This document shows, piece by piece, positions 1-11,240 of a DNA stretch of 64,000 nucleotides (within the stretch, counting starts at the first letter, position 1; every line of letters starts with the position of its first letter). This stretch comes from Crotalaria pallida (Eukaryota; Streptophyta; Magnoliopsida; Fabales; Fabaceae): the NCBI GenBank assembly GCA_037953625.1, contig CM075654.1:55001001-55065000 (forward strand), read 5' to 3'. The notes under the pieces were generated by a model that was not told the origin of the DNA, made no database searches, and was given only the letters and a program-made list of their open reading frames with translations. The position numbers were made by a program, and so were the translations under genes.

Positions 1-1
1 A

Positions 2-574
2 AAAGAAACGCACATGGTTGCTGCCAAGCGAATAATGAAATACTTGTCTGGCACAACTGATATGGGTTTATGGTACCCCAAAGGTTCTTCATATAATCTT
101 GTTGGGTATTCTGATTCTGACTTTGCTAGTTGCAAAGTAGATAGAAAAAGCACTAGTGGCACTTGTCATCTTCTTGGCAATTCATTGGTATCATGGGCTA
201 GTAAGAAACAGTCTAGTGTTGCCCTATCTACAGCTGAGGCTGAATATGTAGCCGCGGGTAGTTGTTGCGCCCAGATTTTATGGTTAAAACAGCAACTCCT
301 AGACTTTGGTGTAAGTCTAGATCACATTCCTATTAAATGTGATAATACCAGTGCTATTTCTATTACCAAAAACCCAGTGCAACATTCTTGCACGAAGCAT
401 ATAGAGATTCGACACCATTTTATTCGTGATCATATTCAGAAGGGTGATTGCATTATTGAGTATGTTGATACTTCGCGGCAGTTAGCTGATATCTTTACGA
501 AACCGCTTCCAAAAGAAAATTTCTTTTTTATTCGTAGAGAAATTGGTTTAACTTCTGCCTCTCACCTCTTTTGA
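2..574 (+). CDS. Copia pol C-terminal fragment (RNase H), element I
   Basis: Open from the window edge, so only the last ~190 residues of a Ty1/copia polyprotein are visible. The reading frame holds the end of the reverse transcriptase (KRIMKYLSGT, GLWYP) and the RNase H domain, recognisable by YSDSDFASCKVDRKSTSG, then STAEAEYVAA, KCDNTSAI, TKHIEIRHHFIRDH and the terminal QLADIFTKPLP. RNase H removes the RNA template and leaves the polypurine primer during reverse transcription. Close similarity to the same region of element G (about 49200-49824) places it in the SIRE/Maximus lineage. The reading frame is uninterrupted to its TGA. The catalytic chain is known for the family; activity of this copy is not shown. 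Its 3' LTR is split by element A. Confidence 0.93.
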   Translation, partial: KETHMVAAKRIMKYLSGTTDMGLWYPKGSSYNLVGYSDSDFASCKVDRKSTSGTCHLLGNSLVSWASKKQSSVALSTAEAEYVAAGSCCAQILWLKQQLLDFGVSLDHIPIKCDNTSAISITKNPVQHSCTKHIEIRHHFIRDHIQKGDCIIEYVDTSRQLADIFTKPLPKENFFFIRREIGLTSASHLF

Positions 575-930
575 ATATGTGAATCTTTTATCTCTCATGT
601 TATTATTGACGCATCTCCTTAGTGTTTCAGGGGAAGATTACACATCTTTTTGATGATTACAAAAGGGGAGAGAGATTCTGATATTTCATGGATTTCATGG
701 CTAATACATTCAGGGGGAGATACTCTGAAGGATGATATTCTGATATCATAATACATGTTTTTTACGCATTCATACAGGGGGAGAAAAATTAATCCATTAT
801 ATTGCCTGTATTTAGTGATACTAAGGAAGGTTTTATTATTATATATCTATTTCTGCTTGTATAACACTTGTGATGCAGATAATAAAAGAGCATATCAGAA
901 TGGTTGTTTGTCATCATCAAAAAGGGGGAG
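575..930 (+). other. Element I 3' untranslated region with repeated polypurine tracts
   Basis: Non-coding between the pol stop and the 3' LTR. It contains several polypurine-tract-like words: CAGGGGAAGA near 628, AAAAGGGGAGAGAGA near 660, CAGGGGGAGA near 711 and 775, and finally AAAAAGGGGGAG (919-930) immediately before the LTR. Only the last is in the position of the real plus-strand primer. Elements G and H also have extra copies upstream of the LTR. No gene is supported here; short ORFs are not conserved. Confidence 0.75.
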
Positions 931-2248
931 TGTTGGAAGTCAAGCTGGTTGGAAGGCATGCTTCAAACTCTCTATGGACTTCAAAGTAATGCAAATATAT
1001 GTTTTGATGATAACAAGCCAACTCAAGTTCAAGCTCACAAGTGCAAGTCAAGTCTCAAGATTGAAGACTCAAGCAAGCCTAGAATAGAAACCTTTTCCTT
1101 AGATCAAATGTAAGGTAATGAAGTTGTAGTTTACTTAGAAGTTACAAAGCCAACATAGTTTTTCATTTTAGAAGAAAAATAAGAAAACGTGTTTTCTGCA
1201 TATAAAATGTTTTTCTGCATTTAACCTTAGTGAAAATACTTGATGTTACAAAACTCTGCATATTTATATGACTGCAAAGGAGAGTAATCGATTATCTCTC
1301 AAAGTAATCGATTAACTCAGTTGCATCATAGAAAAATCAGAGAAGCTGTAATCGATTAATTGAATTTTGTTAATCAGTTACTTTCTTTCTTATGAAAGTA
1401 ATTGATTACATCAGTCAAGTAATCGATTATATTTGTTGCATCATATATTTTTCAGAGGCTTAGTAATCGATTACAAGTCTTGTAGTAATCGATTACATGA
1501 TGTTGCATCATATGCAAACCAGAGGCTTAATAATCGATTAACTCATTAGTGTAATCGATTATCATAGTTGCATCATATAATGAACAGGAGTGATGTAATC
1601 GATTAACTATTCTTAGCCTAATCGATTACATGTTTTTCATATGTATTTAAGAATTTCTATTTTTGTAGAAATAATCGATTATTCCCTAAAGTAATCGATT
1701 ACTTCTTGATTTTCTGAAAAACGTGTCAGAATCATTTTTATTATTTCCTGATTTGTTTTTATATAAAAGATTCTGATATATTTTATAAAATTCGAAAATG
1801 ATTTTAATTTTGAATTATTTCCTTTTTGGTTTTAAGAATCAAATCTTTATTTTATTTCGAAAATCGTTTTGATTTTATTTTGATTTTAAAACTTATTACA
1901 AATCTTTTATTATTCTATTTTGATTTTGTTTTATTAATTCAAAATCGTTTTTGATTCAAAAGAGTTTTTCTTTTCAAATAAGATCACTCCAACATTTCAA
2001 CTAGTTTTTCACGTTCAGTGATTTTTTTTTATTCATTCATTCTCACGTTCTTCATCTTCTTCTTCTTTAAGAGTTCTGGTTTTCATTGTTCTATTTTTTT
2101 AAGAACTAACCTTGTTGGCTGAGTAAATCCTAAGAGAAACTTCTTTTTCATTATCATAAGAGCATATTGTAGAATCCGTGTTGTGAGAACACAAAAAGCT
2201 ATTGTAATCACTTTCATTGTAATCGTTCTAAACCTTAGTGGTAGGGAG
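931..2248 (+). mobile_element. Element I 3' LTR, left part (copia, SIRE-like)
   Basis: Begins TGTTGG right after the polypurine tract and is interrupted at 2248/2249 by element A. The LTR resumes at 56044 and ends CCAACA at 56484, so the terminal inverted repeat is TGTTGG/CCAACA and the joined LTR is about 1759 bp. GGGAG at 2244-2248 is repeated at 56039-56043 as the TSD of A. The 5' LTR is outside the window. Confidence 0.9.
1284..1704. repeat. Cluster of TAATCGATTA palindromes in LTR of I
   Basis: Roughly a dozen copies of the self-complementary word (G)TAATCGATTA(C), several slightly mutated, mostly in pairs 20-30 bp apart and alternating with GTTGCATCATAT phrases. They sit in the first half of the LTR. 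Shorter TTAATCGATTAA words occur in gypsy-type element B (about 14428-14510) and copia element H (about 34840). Confidence 0.85.
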
Positions 2249-2586
2249 TGTAACACTCTCACTTTTATTAGTTTTATTTAAGTTTTATTGAAAAGTGGAC
2301 TTGAAAATTTCGACGAAAATCCGGCAGAGTTTCCTCTGTTTTTCGGACTTTCCCAAAATTCCTTCTTAAAACCTGTCAGTCCAGAATTGTTTAAAAACAT
2401 AAACAACAACAGTTTAATAGTTATAACAGATCCTAATGCCCAAATAATACAAGTTGCGGGGCAAGCTACTAATTCATATTATAAATTACATTAAATAGTT
2501 ATCCACTCATAATATCTAATAAACATTCCACGTAATGGAACGAAAATCCTGCTCGGCCGGCACTGGTGTATGCTCCACTTGTGTAC

Positions 2587-4441
2587 CTGAAAAATATTAA
2601 CCACACAGGGGAAGCATCACACAGAACTTAAAAAGAGATTTCTAAGCAGATATATACGACACACCAAGACCATTCAAGCCTATGCCATACTACTTAATTC
2701 ATACTCTTCTTTTCCTTTTTACTTCCTAACTGTTTCCAATTCTTTTTCTTTTTAATTTTTTTCTTTTAAATAATCTCTACCCCATAATTATTCTTGTTGC
2801 TCATTACATTCACTCTATCCTTTTTACTCCTTTTCCTAATCACCCTAATTTCTCTATTCACTCTCTTTCCAAATAACCTATTTCTTTCTCTTCCTTTCCC
2901 ATCCCCTTATTTTCATCCTTTATCCGTTTTCCATTATTCGTTTATGCTTAGCATTTCCACAATTATTCCCATTAGTTATTTCCTCTAACTTCTACATCAT
3001 TTCCATTGTTCACTTTCTTATTTCATTTTTTTCCAATATCCGTTCTATTATCCATCTTTCCTTTTTATTCCATTTTCATTACCTTTCCATTTTTATTTCC
3101 TTTTTATTCCATTTTCATTACCTTTCCATTTTTATTTCCTTTTTACTTACGGTGTATGTATGTCTCCACCAAATCGAAGGCCTACATACATACACCATTT
3201 ACGATGTATGTCTCCACCAAATCGAAGGCCTACATACATCGCTTTTCCATTACCATTTACATTATTTTATCCATTTTTAATTCCCTTTTTCCTTTATTCA
3301 TTTCCTTTTACTTCCGGTGTATGTATGTCTCCACCAAATCGAAGGTCTACATACATACACCAATTACGATGTATGTCTCCACCAAATCGAAGGCCTACAT
3401 ACATCGCTTTTCCATTACCGTTTTACCTCTTTATTATTTGGCCACAGGGTCAATACAACCACCTGCGTCGTGCCACGGGGTCAATACAACCACCTGTTAC
3501 ATGTACCATTTTATTTAGGCCACAGGGTCAATACAACCACCTGCGCCGCGCCACAGGGTCAATACAACCACCTGTGACACTTACCATTTATTAGGCCACA
3601 GGGTCAATACAACCACCTGTGACATTTACCATTTTTATTTCCTTTTCCTTTTTATTTACGGTGTATGTATGTCTCCACCAAATCGAAGGCCTACATACAT
3701 ACACCATCGACGATGTATGTCTCCACCAAATCGAAGGCCTACATACATCGCCCCAGTTTCGTTGTATTGTCTCCCCCAAATCGAAGGCCTACAATACAAC
3801 CCATATTTACGATGTATATCTCCCCCAAATCGAAGGCCTATATATATCACCATATTCATCCAGTATTAGTTATCCATATTATATGTCATTAATTTACCAA
3901 CCAATTCTGTTTAACTTTTACCTAAACATTTCAAGCACCAGCCTCATCATACATATATATATATATATAACCAAATAGCCATATACATTATAGTTTAATT
4001 CTCGTCACTAACTCTTAATTAATTCCATTTCCCTTTCTTATTTTCCGTTTATTTTGTCTCTAATTGCTTCGACTCTTCTTTAACTAAATTTTCTTTCCTG
4101 ATTATCTTCCTTATTACATATCCTATTATTATATTATTAGTCCTATTCTACTCAGCGGTCTCACTAAATTCTCTTTACTCTCATTTGTTCATTTCTAAAT
4201 TTATTTCCCTATTCACCATTTCTATTCTTTTGCCACACCCTACCGATCTAATTGATTAGTTATTCTGTTACCTACCTTTTTACTCATCACTATTTGTTTC
4301 CCCTATTTACTCCATCTATCTTTCTTCATTATTAGCGGGTTACCCTAAGGTTCATTAGCAATCAACATTTCCCCCGGTCCTAGCGATAGATATAACTACC
4401 CAGAAATACACCTGTTAAGGACTGGTAATGAAACCCCTTAC
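2587..4441 (-). promoter_or_regulatory. Putative intron inside LTR of A
   Basis: On the minus strand the sequence GATTGAG|GTAAGGGG (donor at 4441) is followed 1855 nt later by a T-rich stretch ending TTTTTCAG|GT (acceptor at 2587). The whole stem-loop array lies between. Equivalent sites occur at like positions in B, E and J. Splicing is inferred from the consensus only. Confidence 0.45.
3151..3848 (-). repeat. Stem-loop array with invariant 20-nt loop, element A 3' LTR
   Basis: Eight hairpins share a loop close to CTCCACCAAATCGAAGGCCT (or CTCCCCC at its start) but have different arms. Arms GGTGTATGTATGT/ACATACATACACC occur at 3151-3196, 3316-3361 and 3660-3705. Arms CGATGTATGT/ACATACATCG occur at 3202-3241, 3367-3406 and 3711-3750. 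GTTGTATTGT/ACAATACAAC is at 3761-3800 and GATGTATAT/ATATATATC at 3811-3848; the last has one mismatch that would be G-U in RNA and is perfect in the other LTR at 54186-54223. Between 3440 and 3625 lie five copies of a second, shorter unit (CAGG, GTCAATACAACCA, CCTG). Both arms change together while the loop stays, which is the pattern of selection or copying of a stem-loop. Confidence 0.9.
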
Positions 4442-4909
4442 CTCAATCGATGACAGTGAGAGGGGTAACCTTAATCTGACGCTTTACTCCCCGACTCACG
4501 CTTTAGCTCGGCTCCAACTTGATCCTAAGCTTCCCTAATCTTCGATTCCAAGCACGGTGGAGATAATCGACCTCGATCACGGTGACGGTGTTGCTCTTCG
4601 ACACCGGGAAGAGAGAGAGCACGGTAGAGAGGGGATATGGGGATGAAAGGTGGCTATGGTGATTTGGTGATGGTGGCGGTCACCACCGCGAGTAGCGGCG
4701 ATGGCGGCTGTGGTGGTGAGGGGCGGCGGTGTGTGTGGGTGGAGAAGGAGAGAGAGAAAGATCCAATTGGGGAAAGAGAGAGAGGGAAAGAGAACTCAAA
4801 ATCAAAAGGGAAAGAGAGAGGAAGAGGTGCTCATAGTGGTGGTGGTGGGTGGTGGTTCGTGGTGGTTCATGGTGGATGGTGGAGGGTATGGTGGTGGAGA
4901 GAGAGAATG

Positions 4910-7900
4910 TGTAACACTCCTTGTATAACATCTTACTTTATAAGAAAAGTAATAAGTTTATGATTACTTGGACTTGTTATTGTTGGAAAAAGATCTGAAA
5001 ATAAGAATTTTCCCTTCCCTTGAAAATTTAATTTCAGAAACACTTGATCAATGATAAAGGTTGACTACCAAAATCAGAGTTTGCGGAAACATAGTAAAAT
5101 CATCATATTGTACCCCCAAAATATATCAAGTGTAACAAGTCCATTAATACCAAATAAGTATAATTATGAAACTGAATTCCTCTTATGATACCTTTTTCCA
5201 AAATATGTATCATATAAGTTCTATTAAAAATAGAAATGTTATAGAGCTGGTCACTGGTCCTTTGTCCAAACATCCTTCTGGTCGGATCCTCGATATCTGC
5301 ACAACGGGTTCCCAACCCACATTTTCTACGCTCTGCATGCACCTAAGGGACATCTCCCCTTACTGATTCTTGTGCAAGCTAGATGCACGATCAACACCTA
5401 ATAAGGGCATGGGGGTTAGCTATACATATTCGCATAATCAAATGAGAATAAAACTAACAACCACAAGTCAACATGTAGCAAATCATGATGCATAAGCATA
5501 TGAGCACACCCGGTTAATCGTAATAATTATTTCAATGCAGGTGGCATGATGCATGATTTCCTTCCACAACTGAGGCCTCTAAAAGTCCATCTTGGACGTC
5601 CATCCAATACACCGTTGTGTTCCCGGAACACTGACATTCGTTCCCAAAACGTATAAAACCAGGTCCCTGACACTGGCCACATATCTATAATGTGTCATCA
5701 AGTAGGTTATAATTTGGTACTCTCGGAGTACCCTCCTCATATTCCCAGAATATGATAAACGTTCCTACCAACCAAACTTCCATTCTATATGAATGCACAA
5801 TCATCAAGGTTGGTTTTATCTTTAATTCCATTATTATACCAACGTGTTCCCAGAACACTAACATACGTTCCCAGAACGTATCGCAAACCATACTTGGAAT
5901 ATAATCAAGCACCACTCCCAGAGTGTGCATCACGTTCCCAGAACGTGTCCAAGAAACCATGTCCCAGACAATGGCCACATTCCCAGAATGTGTCATCAAG
6001 TTGGTTGCATCAGTTTAGTACTCCTAGAGTACAGGGTCGTGAACCCCGAACATCATAAACAATCCTTGCCAACATATTTCATCACCTTTCTCTATGCATG
6101 CATCGCATACATAATTACTAAGGTTGGTCTTTCCATTAATTATTGTGATTTAAAAATATTCCAATTTCTCTTTTGAATGATTTATTTGAGGTATAGACTT
6201 TGACACAAAATCCTCCTTTGAATTATCTCAAATCATGCCATTAAACTTAGATTGGATAAAACAAAGTCAATGGTATTCAAAAACTTAACTTTTTATTTTT
6301 CAGATTCAGGTACTAACCGGTTACAGTTCCAGGCTAACCGGTTAGAATTACAGACCTGAACTGTTTACCATTGTAATTCAGAAAACCCTTTTTCTTGAAT
6401 TCCCTACCCAATCCATAAACCAGTTAAACAATGTTTATACCTCAAAACCACTATTTATATCATTCAAAAGTCTAGATCACATTTCATAGTCCAATGAGCA
6501 TAATTTCCTCTTGAAACTATCTCATTACCTAAAGGTATTAACTCTTTAACTGCAATCTGAACTATAACAGTGAAATCAACTTATTTTCAGATTGTTTTCC
6601 ATGAAATTAAGGCCTAGATTTGAGTAGGATTTATAAGACCACAACACTGATTTTGTAAACTTATTTTCTTTTGCATTTTAACAGTGTCTAACCGGTTACG
6701 AATATCGAGTAACCGGTTAGATTATGCAGTCTGACACTAAAACATGAGTTTTAACAAACCATTCTCTTCACTACTCAAATCTAACCAAATTTCAACCTTT
6801 AACAGAGTACATATACCTTAAATAAATATGTTTAAACACAGAAACATATCTATCTTGCATGCATTCAATTTGGATACTCAAATTGCACATAATTGCACAT
6901 ATTTCACAACTTAATGCATCAATTCACATAATATCCAAATAAGTCATGAATCCAACATCAATATAGCTTGAATGCATCTCAATAACATTGCTCATAACAA
7001 TAATTGAGCTCAGATTGGCCTCCAAGCCACTTAACCATTTCAACTTATGCCCTTTGAGTCTCTTGGTGACTCATCCTATATTCTACCACAATTTATTCTC
7101 ATTCTTGCAAATAGTAAGCTTCCCCCTTACCTCTAAATTGTGCTTGATCCAAAACATTGCAGAGAGAAAGGCTCCAACACAGGTTTCCATTTAATCCACT
7201 CCATGCTGATAGAGTTAGACAGGGTACCAAAACCAGGGAATTTGACATGCAAAACCAAATTAAGAATTGGGGAAAATTGTCAAATTGAGTTCTCTACAAC
7301 ATGCACTAGAGGTAGGAATAGATTTGAAACCAAAAGGGTTCGTGTGCTTACCAAAATCGAGCTTCAGAGTCAGCTCCAGAAACCAGAAGCTGAGGTTTGA
7401 CAGCATCAACACCTCACTTGGCAAGCTTCGTTCTCTTGATTCAGGGACTCTCAACTCACAAATTTTATATCAATACAAAGCCCTTGATTCAAACTTTGTA
7501 ATGGTGTATCACTCACTCTCCAACACTCAGAGACAAGGAAGAATTTCTTCAGACGAACTTGGAACCCTAATTTCGCGTTCAGACCAAACTTAGCAAAAAT
7601 GAGGCAAATTGGATCAACAATCAAGCTTATATAGACGAATTCAAATAGCATGCAAGGCGACACGCGTCTCCCACCATGAATCGAGTGGGATTCGTGGCGA
7701 ATTCTGGGTTAAAACGCGTGATTACTCATCAAACGCACTAACCCAGTTTTCTGAGTTCATCGTGTAACCGGTTACAAAGCCCCTCTAACCGGTTACATAC
7801 TGGTAAAATTCAAAAATTAATAATTTAATTACTCTTTCTTCAAAAACCTTTTTAATATTGCAATTAGGTCCCAACCCAAGGGCTAATTTACAATACTCAC

Positions 7901-8063
7901 ATTTTTGTACAAAATAACCATATAAAAATATATCTCATATTTTTATATAAAAACACATAATGTACAAAAACTAAAACCTTCAAAACTAATATAAATCAAT
8001 TATAAAATAATTATTATAATTAATTTCTTGGTTATTTGGGAGACGAAAATTAGGGGTGTTACA
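4910..8063 (-). repeat. Element C 3' LTR
   Basis: Near-identical to 11241-14056 + 22623-22960. Contents on the plus strand are a stem-loop array (5585-6032), pairs of TAACCGGTTA palindromes (near 6314/6336, 6690/6711 and 7766/7792), and a minus-strand donor-like GAGGTAAGGGGG at 7122-7133. Short reading frames here are repeated in both LTR copies but resemble nothing recognisable; I do not call them genes. Confidence 0.9.
5585..6032 (-). repeat. Stem-loop array with CCCAG pentaloop, element C 3' LTR
   Basis: About ten short inverted repeats share the loop CCCAG (variants CCCGG, CTCGG, CCTAG, CCCAA) with different arms. These include GTGTT/AACAC (5617-5631 and 5844-5858), GGTACT/AGTACC (5717-5733), CATATT/AATATG (5739-5755), ATACGTT/AACGTAT (5863-5881), CACT/AGTG (5913-5925), CACGTT/AACGTG (5931-5947), CACATT/AATGTG (5976-5992) and GTACT/AGTAC (6018-6032). 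A decayed copy is at 5958-5974. The loop is constant and the stems vary with matching changes, as in A and B but with an unrelated loop. Confidence 0.88.
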
Positions 8064-9835
8064 CTACTCCCCCACTTAAAAGGAATTTCGTCCCCGAAAT
8101 TCATCTTTTGAAATTTTCCACTTTTCCAAAGTATTTTTATACCAGAAAACTTCATCTTGCTCCCAAAAATTTGTTCTTTAGGGTCCTCCCCCACTTAAAA
8201 GAGTTTCGATATAGTTCTTTTATTTCGAAACATCTCTAATAAAACCTTTCACCTTAAACCAAAATTCTTTGCATAAAACACTTGGGTGAAAGAATTTCTT
8301 TTAAAATAAATACTCTTTACACTTCACATAAATATTCTTCAATTAAAGCACTTTCCAATAAACTTTTTGGAAAAACTTTTTGGGCTACGCACTCTGATCT
8401 CTCAAGCACGATCAAAGAAACATTTGTATGACTTCATTTCTTAATAGTTTGAAACATTAGGGTGACCAGTCCTAATATTTAATCCATTAATAACAAAATC
8501 ATCCCTTTCAGATATAATCTTTCGCAAGAAAGACCATACGACAGGTCTTTAAGTTAGATGAACTTAAAGATAGGGTAATTATCACTATCAGACTTAGTTA
8601 GATAGTCAAGTGCTAGAGACATTTCCGTTGGGGAGACAAAGATTTGTCTTATCCCGGTGGTTGTTAATCTCTCTAGTCATAACTGATCTTTCTATTTCTG
8701 TAGTGTCCACAGATATTATCACATCCAACTGTGATAAGGGGTTTGATCACAGAAAAATTGAAGTTGAACTTACAGGATATTGATATTCTCAAATGATTAG
8801 ATTAACGTAATCGAAAAACATTTGACTACGTTAACTCCGATCAAAGGAAGAGATAGGCTTGGGTTGTTTATGTCAGGATTACACTCAACTCTCATCTCAG
8901 CCGATGAATTCTTCTCGTGCTGGATTCGCTTGCTGTCCAATCCTTTCTCACCTTTTCTTTCAAGACAATTCGGCGAATAATACTCCAGCTCCCTACGATC
9001 GGAATTTACTATTCCCTTAGGTACATCACAACTAAACTCCAAGTGATGTGCCTAACAGTTTTCACCTCGAGATGGACAAATGTTCCCTTTCCTATTTCCT
9101 CCTTAGTCACTTTTCTCCAATCGAGGATTCCTTAACCTTTATATTTCCGTGATATATATTCTCCCACTTACCTTTCCTCTTTCTCCCATTGGGCCTTTAT
9201 TTCATCAATCTTTCCCTTATTCTGAATTCTGATACTTCTCGCATGAAATTCATGTACTTTCCCGTAGTCCTCATACATGCTTATCGTCTCTTTTGCATCG
9301 TCCAGTTAATCCTCTACCTTCTCTAATTGGAGTAGCTCCATAATTTCAACTCTCGATTAGTCCATAAATATTATGATTCAATGCTCTTAAATCAATTTCA
9401 ATGATGAATCAAGGCATTAAGTTATTTTACCACATTAAATCCTTTCCTTAAATTTTTACTTAGGTAATTGACATTGAGTTTGGATTGGAGGAAGATGTCT
9501 ACTGATACCAAAAGTTCCTTCACAAAGGACTTAAATTTTATTTTAAACTTTCAGTTCTAACCGGTTACAAGAAACTCTAACCGGTTATGAAGTATAGTTT
9601 TAGAAATAAAACCAAAGAACTTTCAAAAACCATTTTCTTTACATCGTCCAATCCAACTCAAAATAGGATTTAATCATAATCTAATACCTTGATTCCAACT
9701 GAATTCATCACTGAAATGATTTAAATCATAATATACTCACCTTTTTCCATAATTTCTCTTGGACTAATCATATTATATTGGGAATAATCCATCACTACCC
9801 CACCATAATTAAACAACATCCAATCATTTCATACA
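8064..9835 (-). other. Element C 3' internal region, no gene recognised
   Basis: Begins with the polypurine tract (CTACTCCCCCACTT on the plus strand, repeated at about 8187 as CCTCCCCCACTTAAAAG). A TAACCGGTTA pair lies at about 9559-9587. No conserved domain or convincing reading frame is visible; it is probably the degraded end of pol plus the 3' untranslated region. Confidence 0.6.
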
Positions 9836-10600
9836 ATCAGTTGATCTTTCCAAGTCAACTTGGTCAGGAGCCATGCGATCTTAGAAAATCCTTAAATACT
9901 CCGGCGATAGTACCCAGCCAGCCCTAAGAACTTCTTACTTTAAAGATCACATGCCCTGCGAACTTAACTTCGCTCAACCAAAACTCATCTTTGGCGAGCT
10001 TAACACACCGCTACTCCTCTTGCAGGATTCTCAACACAATCCCGAGATATTTTTCATGTCCCTCCGGATTCTTAGAAGAAGCCACAAACGAATCCAAATA
10101 TAATCTAAAGGTCCCGTTCTTATAATCCATAAAAGAACAGGTGCCTTAGTCAATCCGAACGGCATTACTTTCTACTCATAATGCCCGTATCGAGATCAAA
10201 ATGCAGTCTCAAGTGTATCCCTGCCTCGAATCCTGATTTGGGGTTAATCCAACCTCCAATCAATCTTAGAAAACACTTAGACTCCTTTAATCCGATCCAA
10301 CCAAAACCCTTTTAGCACTTTTCTACGTGTTTCTCCCATTTGACCATTCCCGATGGTACCATATTATAAAGGTAGTAGAGATAGAATCAGTTTCAAGAAT
10401 TAACTTGATTCCAAACTCTATCGCTTTACTCAAAGGTAAACCTGACATCATTTCTTATAACCAAGATTTCCTTGATCCCCCTTATTCCTTCACTGCTACC
10501 CAGAAGCAACCACATGGGTTCATTGGATTCCAGATTCGAAGCTTGGAAATCCCAATACAGGGTTGTTCTATCGTCATTAATCATGATCACTTGATCCCTC
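9836..10600 (-). pseudogene. Decayed Ty3/gypsy reverse transcriptase of element C
   Basis: Translating the minus strand gives fragments of the gypsy RT in the right order. First comes a GIKLI-like stretch upstream of RT (about 10420). Then VFSKIDWRLD (about 10275), corresponding to the family's VFSKIDLRSGYHQ, is followed by an IRIRGRDTLETAF-like stretch with stop codons. Next are SRYGHYE and VMPFGLTKAP (about 10200-10150), where the family has RYGHYEF and MPFGLTNAP. After a deletion come remnants of the thumb (LSSPKMSFG, about 9985). Several in-frame stops and deletions exclude function. The YxDD catalytic box is not visible. This remnant is the clearest evidence that C belongs to Ty3/gypsy. 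Confidence 0.75.
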
Positions 10601-11222
10601 GGCTCCCAAACCGTACTTAAGATAAAATGTAATCATGACACAGGTAGATAGACAAAGTCTAATACCTTAATAGAACGATTCAGACATACCTTGGAAACCA
10701 CTACAAGAAGATTTGTAGGATTCGCTGCTTTGAGATAGCCGATTGGATAAGGCATAGAGCAACTTTGATCAATACCCTTATCCATAGGGAACAAAAGAAA
10801 GAATAGCTTTAGAGTTTAACAAACTCAACAAGGTTAATACTTAAGAAGATGACTGCCTTGCACTCGATCTGAGAAGTTGATTAACTTTAACACGAGTGAG
10901 GGTAAACACTCCTCTTCAGAGTCAAGGACTTAACTACAACTCCTTAAGATTTCCTTATCACTGGTTCTATGAGAACGAAATACACCAACACTATGGTTTT
11001 AGGTTGACCACATGTCTAAAGAGAAGCATACAACTATCATACTTCTACTTAGACTACATAGAACACTTCTTAATAGCAGAATGAGTTACTTATCTAGAGC
11101 CATTACCCATAATCTTAGCTCTAGTTTGGAAGTATATGAGAGCATACTTCCCAAGAAACATTGCAGATATCGATGACCAGCGTATTGGACCACACACCCA
11201 AGGACCAAGAGTCAGGACCATT
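10601..11222 (-). other. Element C 5' internal region, degenerate
   Basis: Lies between the RT remnant and the primer-binding site, where gag and protease would be expected. No zinc knuckle, aspartic protease motif or long frame is seen. Most of gag and protease has been deleted, since only ~620 bp remain. Confidence 0.55.
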
Positions 11223-11234
11223 GCTCTGATACCA
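11223..11234 (-). other. Primer-binding site of element C
   Basis: GCTCTGATACCA on the plus strand, i.e. TGGTATCAGAGC in element sense, complementary to the 3' end of plant initiator tRNA-Met. It lies 6 bp from the 5' LTR start at 11241. Confidence 0.88.
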
Positions 11235-11240
11235 TAAAAG

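Larger units (their letters stand above)
2249..4909 (-). repeat. Element A 3' LTR, part 1
   Basis: Starts TGTAACACTCTCAC and matches 41800 onward base for base with few differences. Read on the plus strand it holds a TGCTCGGCCGGCAC block (2549-2562), a pyrimidine-rich stretch, the stem-loop array (3151-3848), a TA microsatellite near 3955, a donor-like GAGGTAAGGGG on the minus strand at 4434-4444, and a G/A-rich low-complexity stretch (4640-4909). Reading frames in the last stretch are low-complexity and not genes. Element C interrupts it at 4909/4910. Confidence 0.9.

Noticed and set aside
3151..3848. Resemblance of the hairpin arrays to a CRISPR array
   Set aside because: Spacing is irregular, spacers are pyrimidine-rich LTR sequence, the units are inverted repeats with variable arms, and the DNA is a plant nuclear retrotransposon.
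5103..5366. 79- and 66-codon frames perfectly repeated at 11434-11697
   Set aside because: Repeated only because both lie in the LTRs of C; no recognisable domain.
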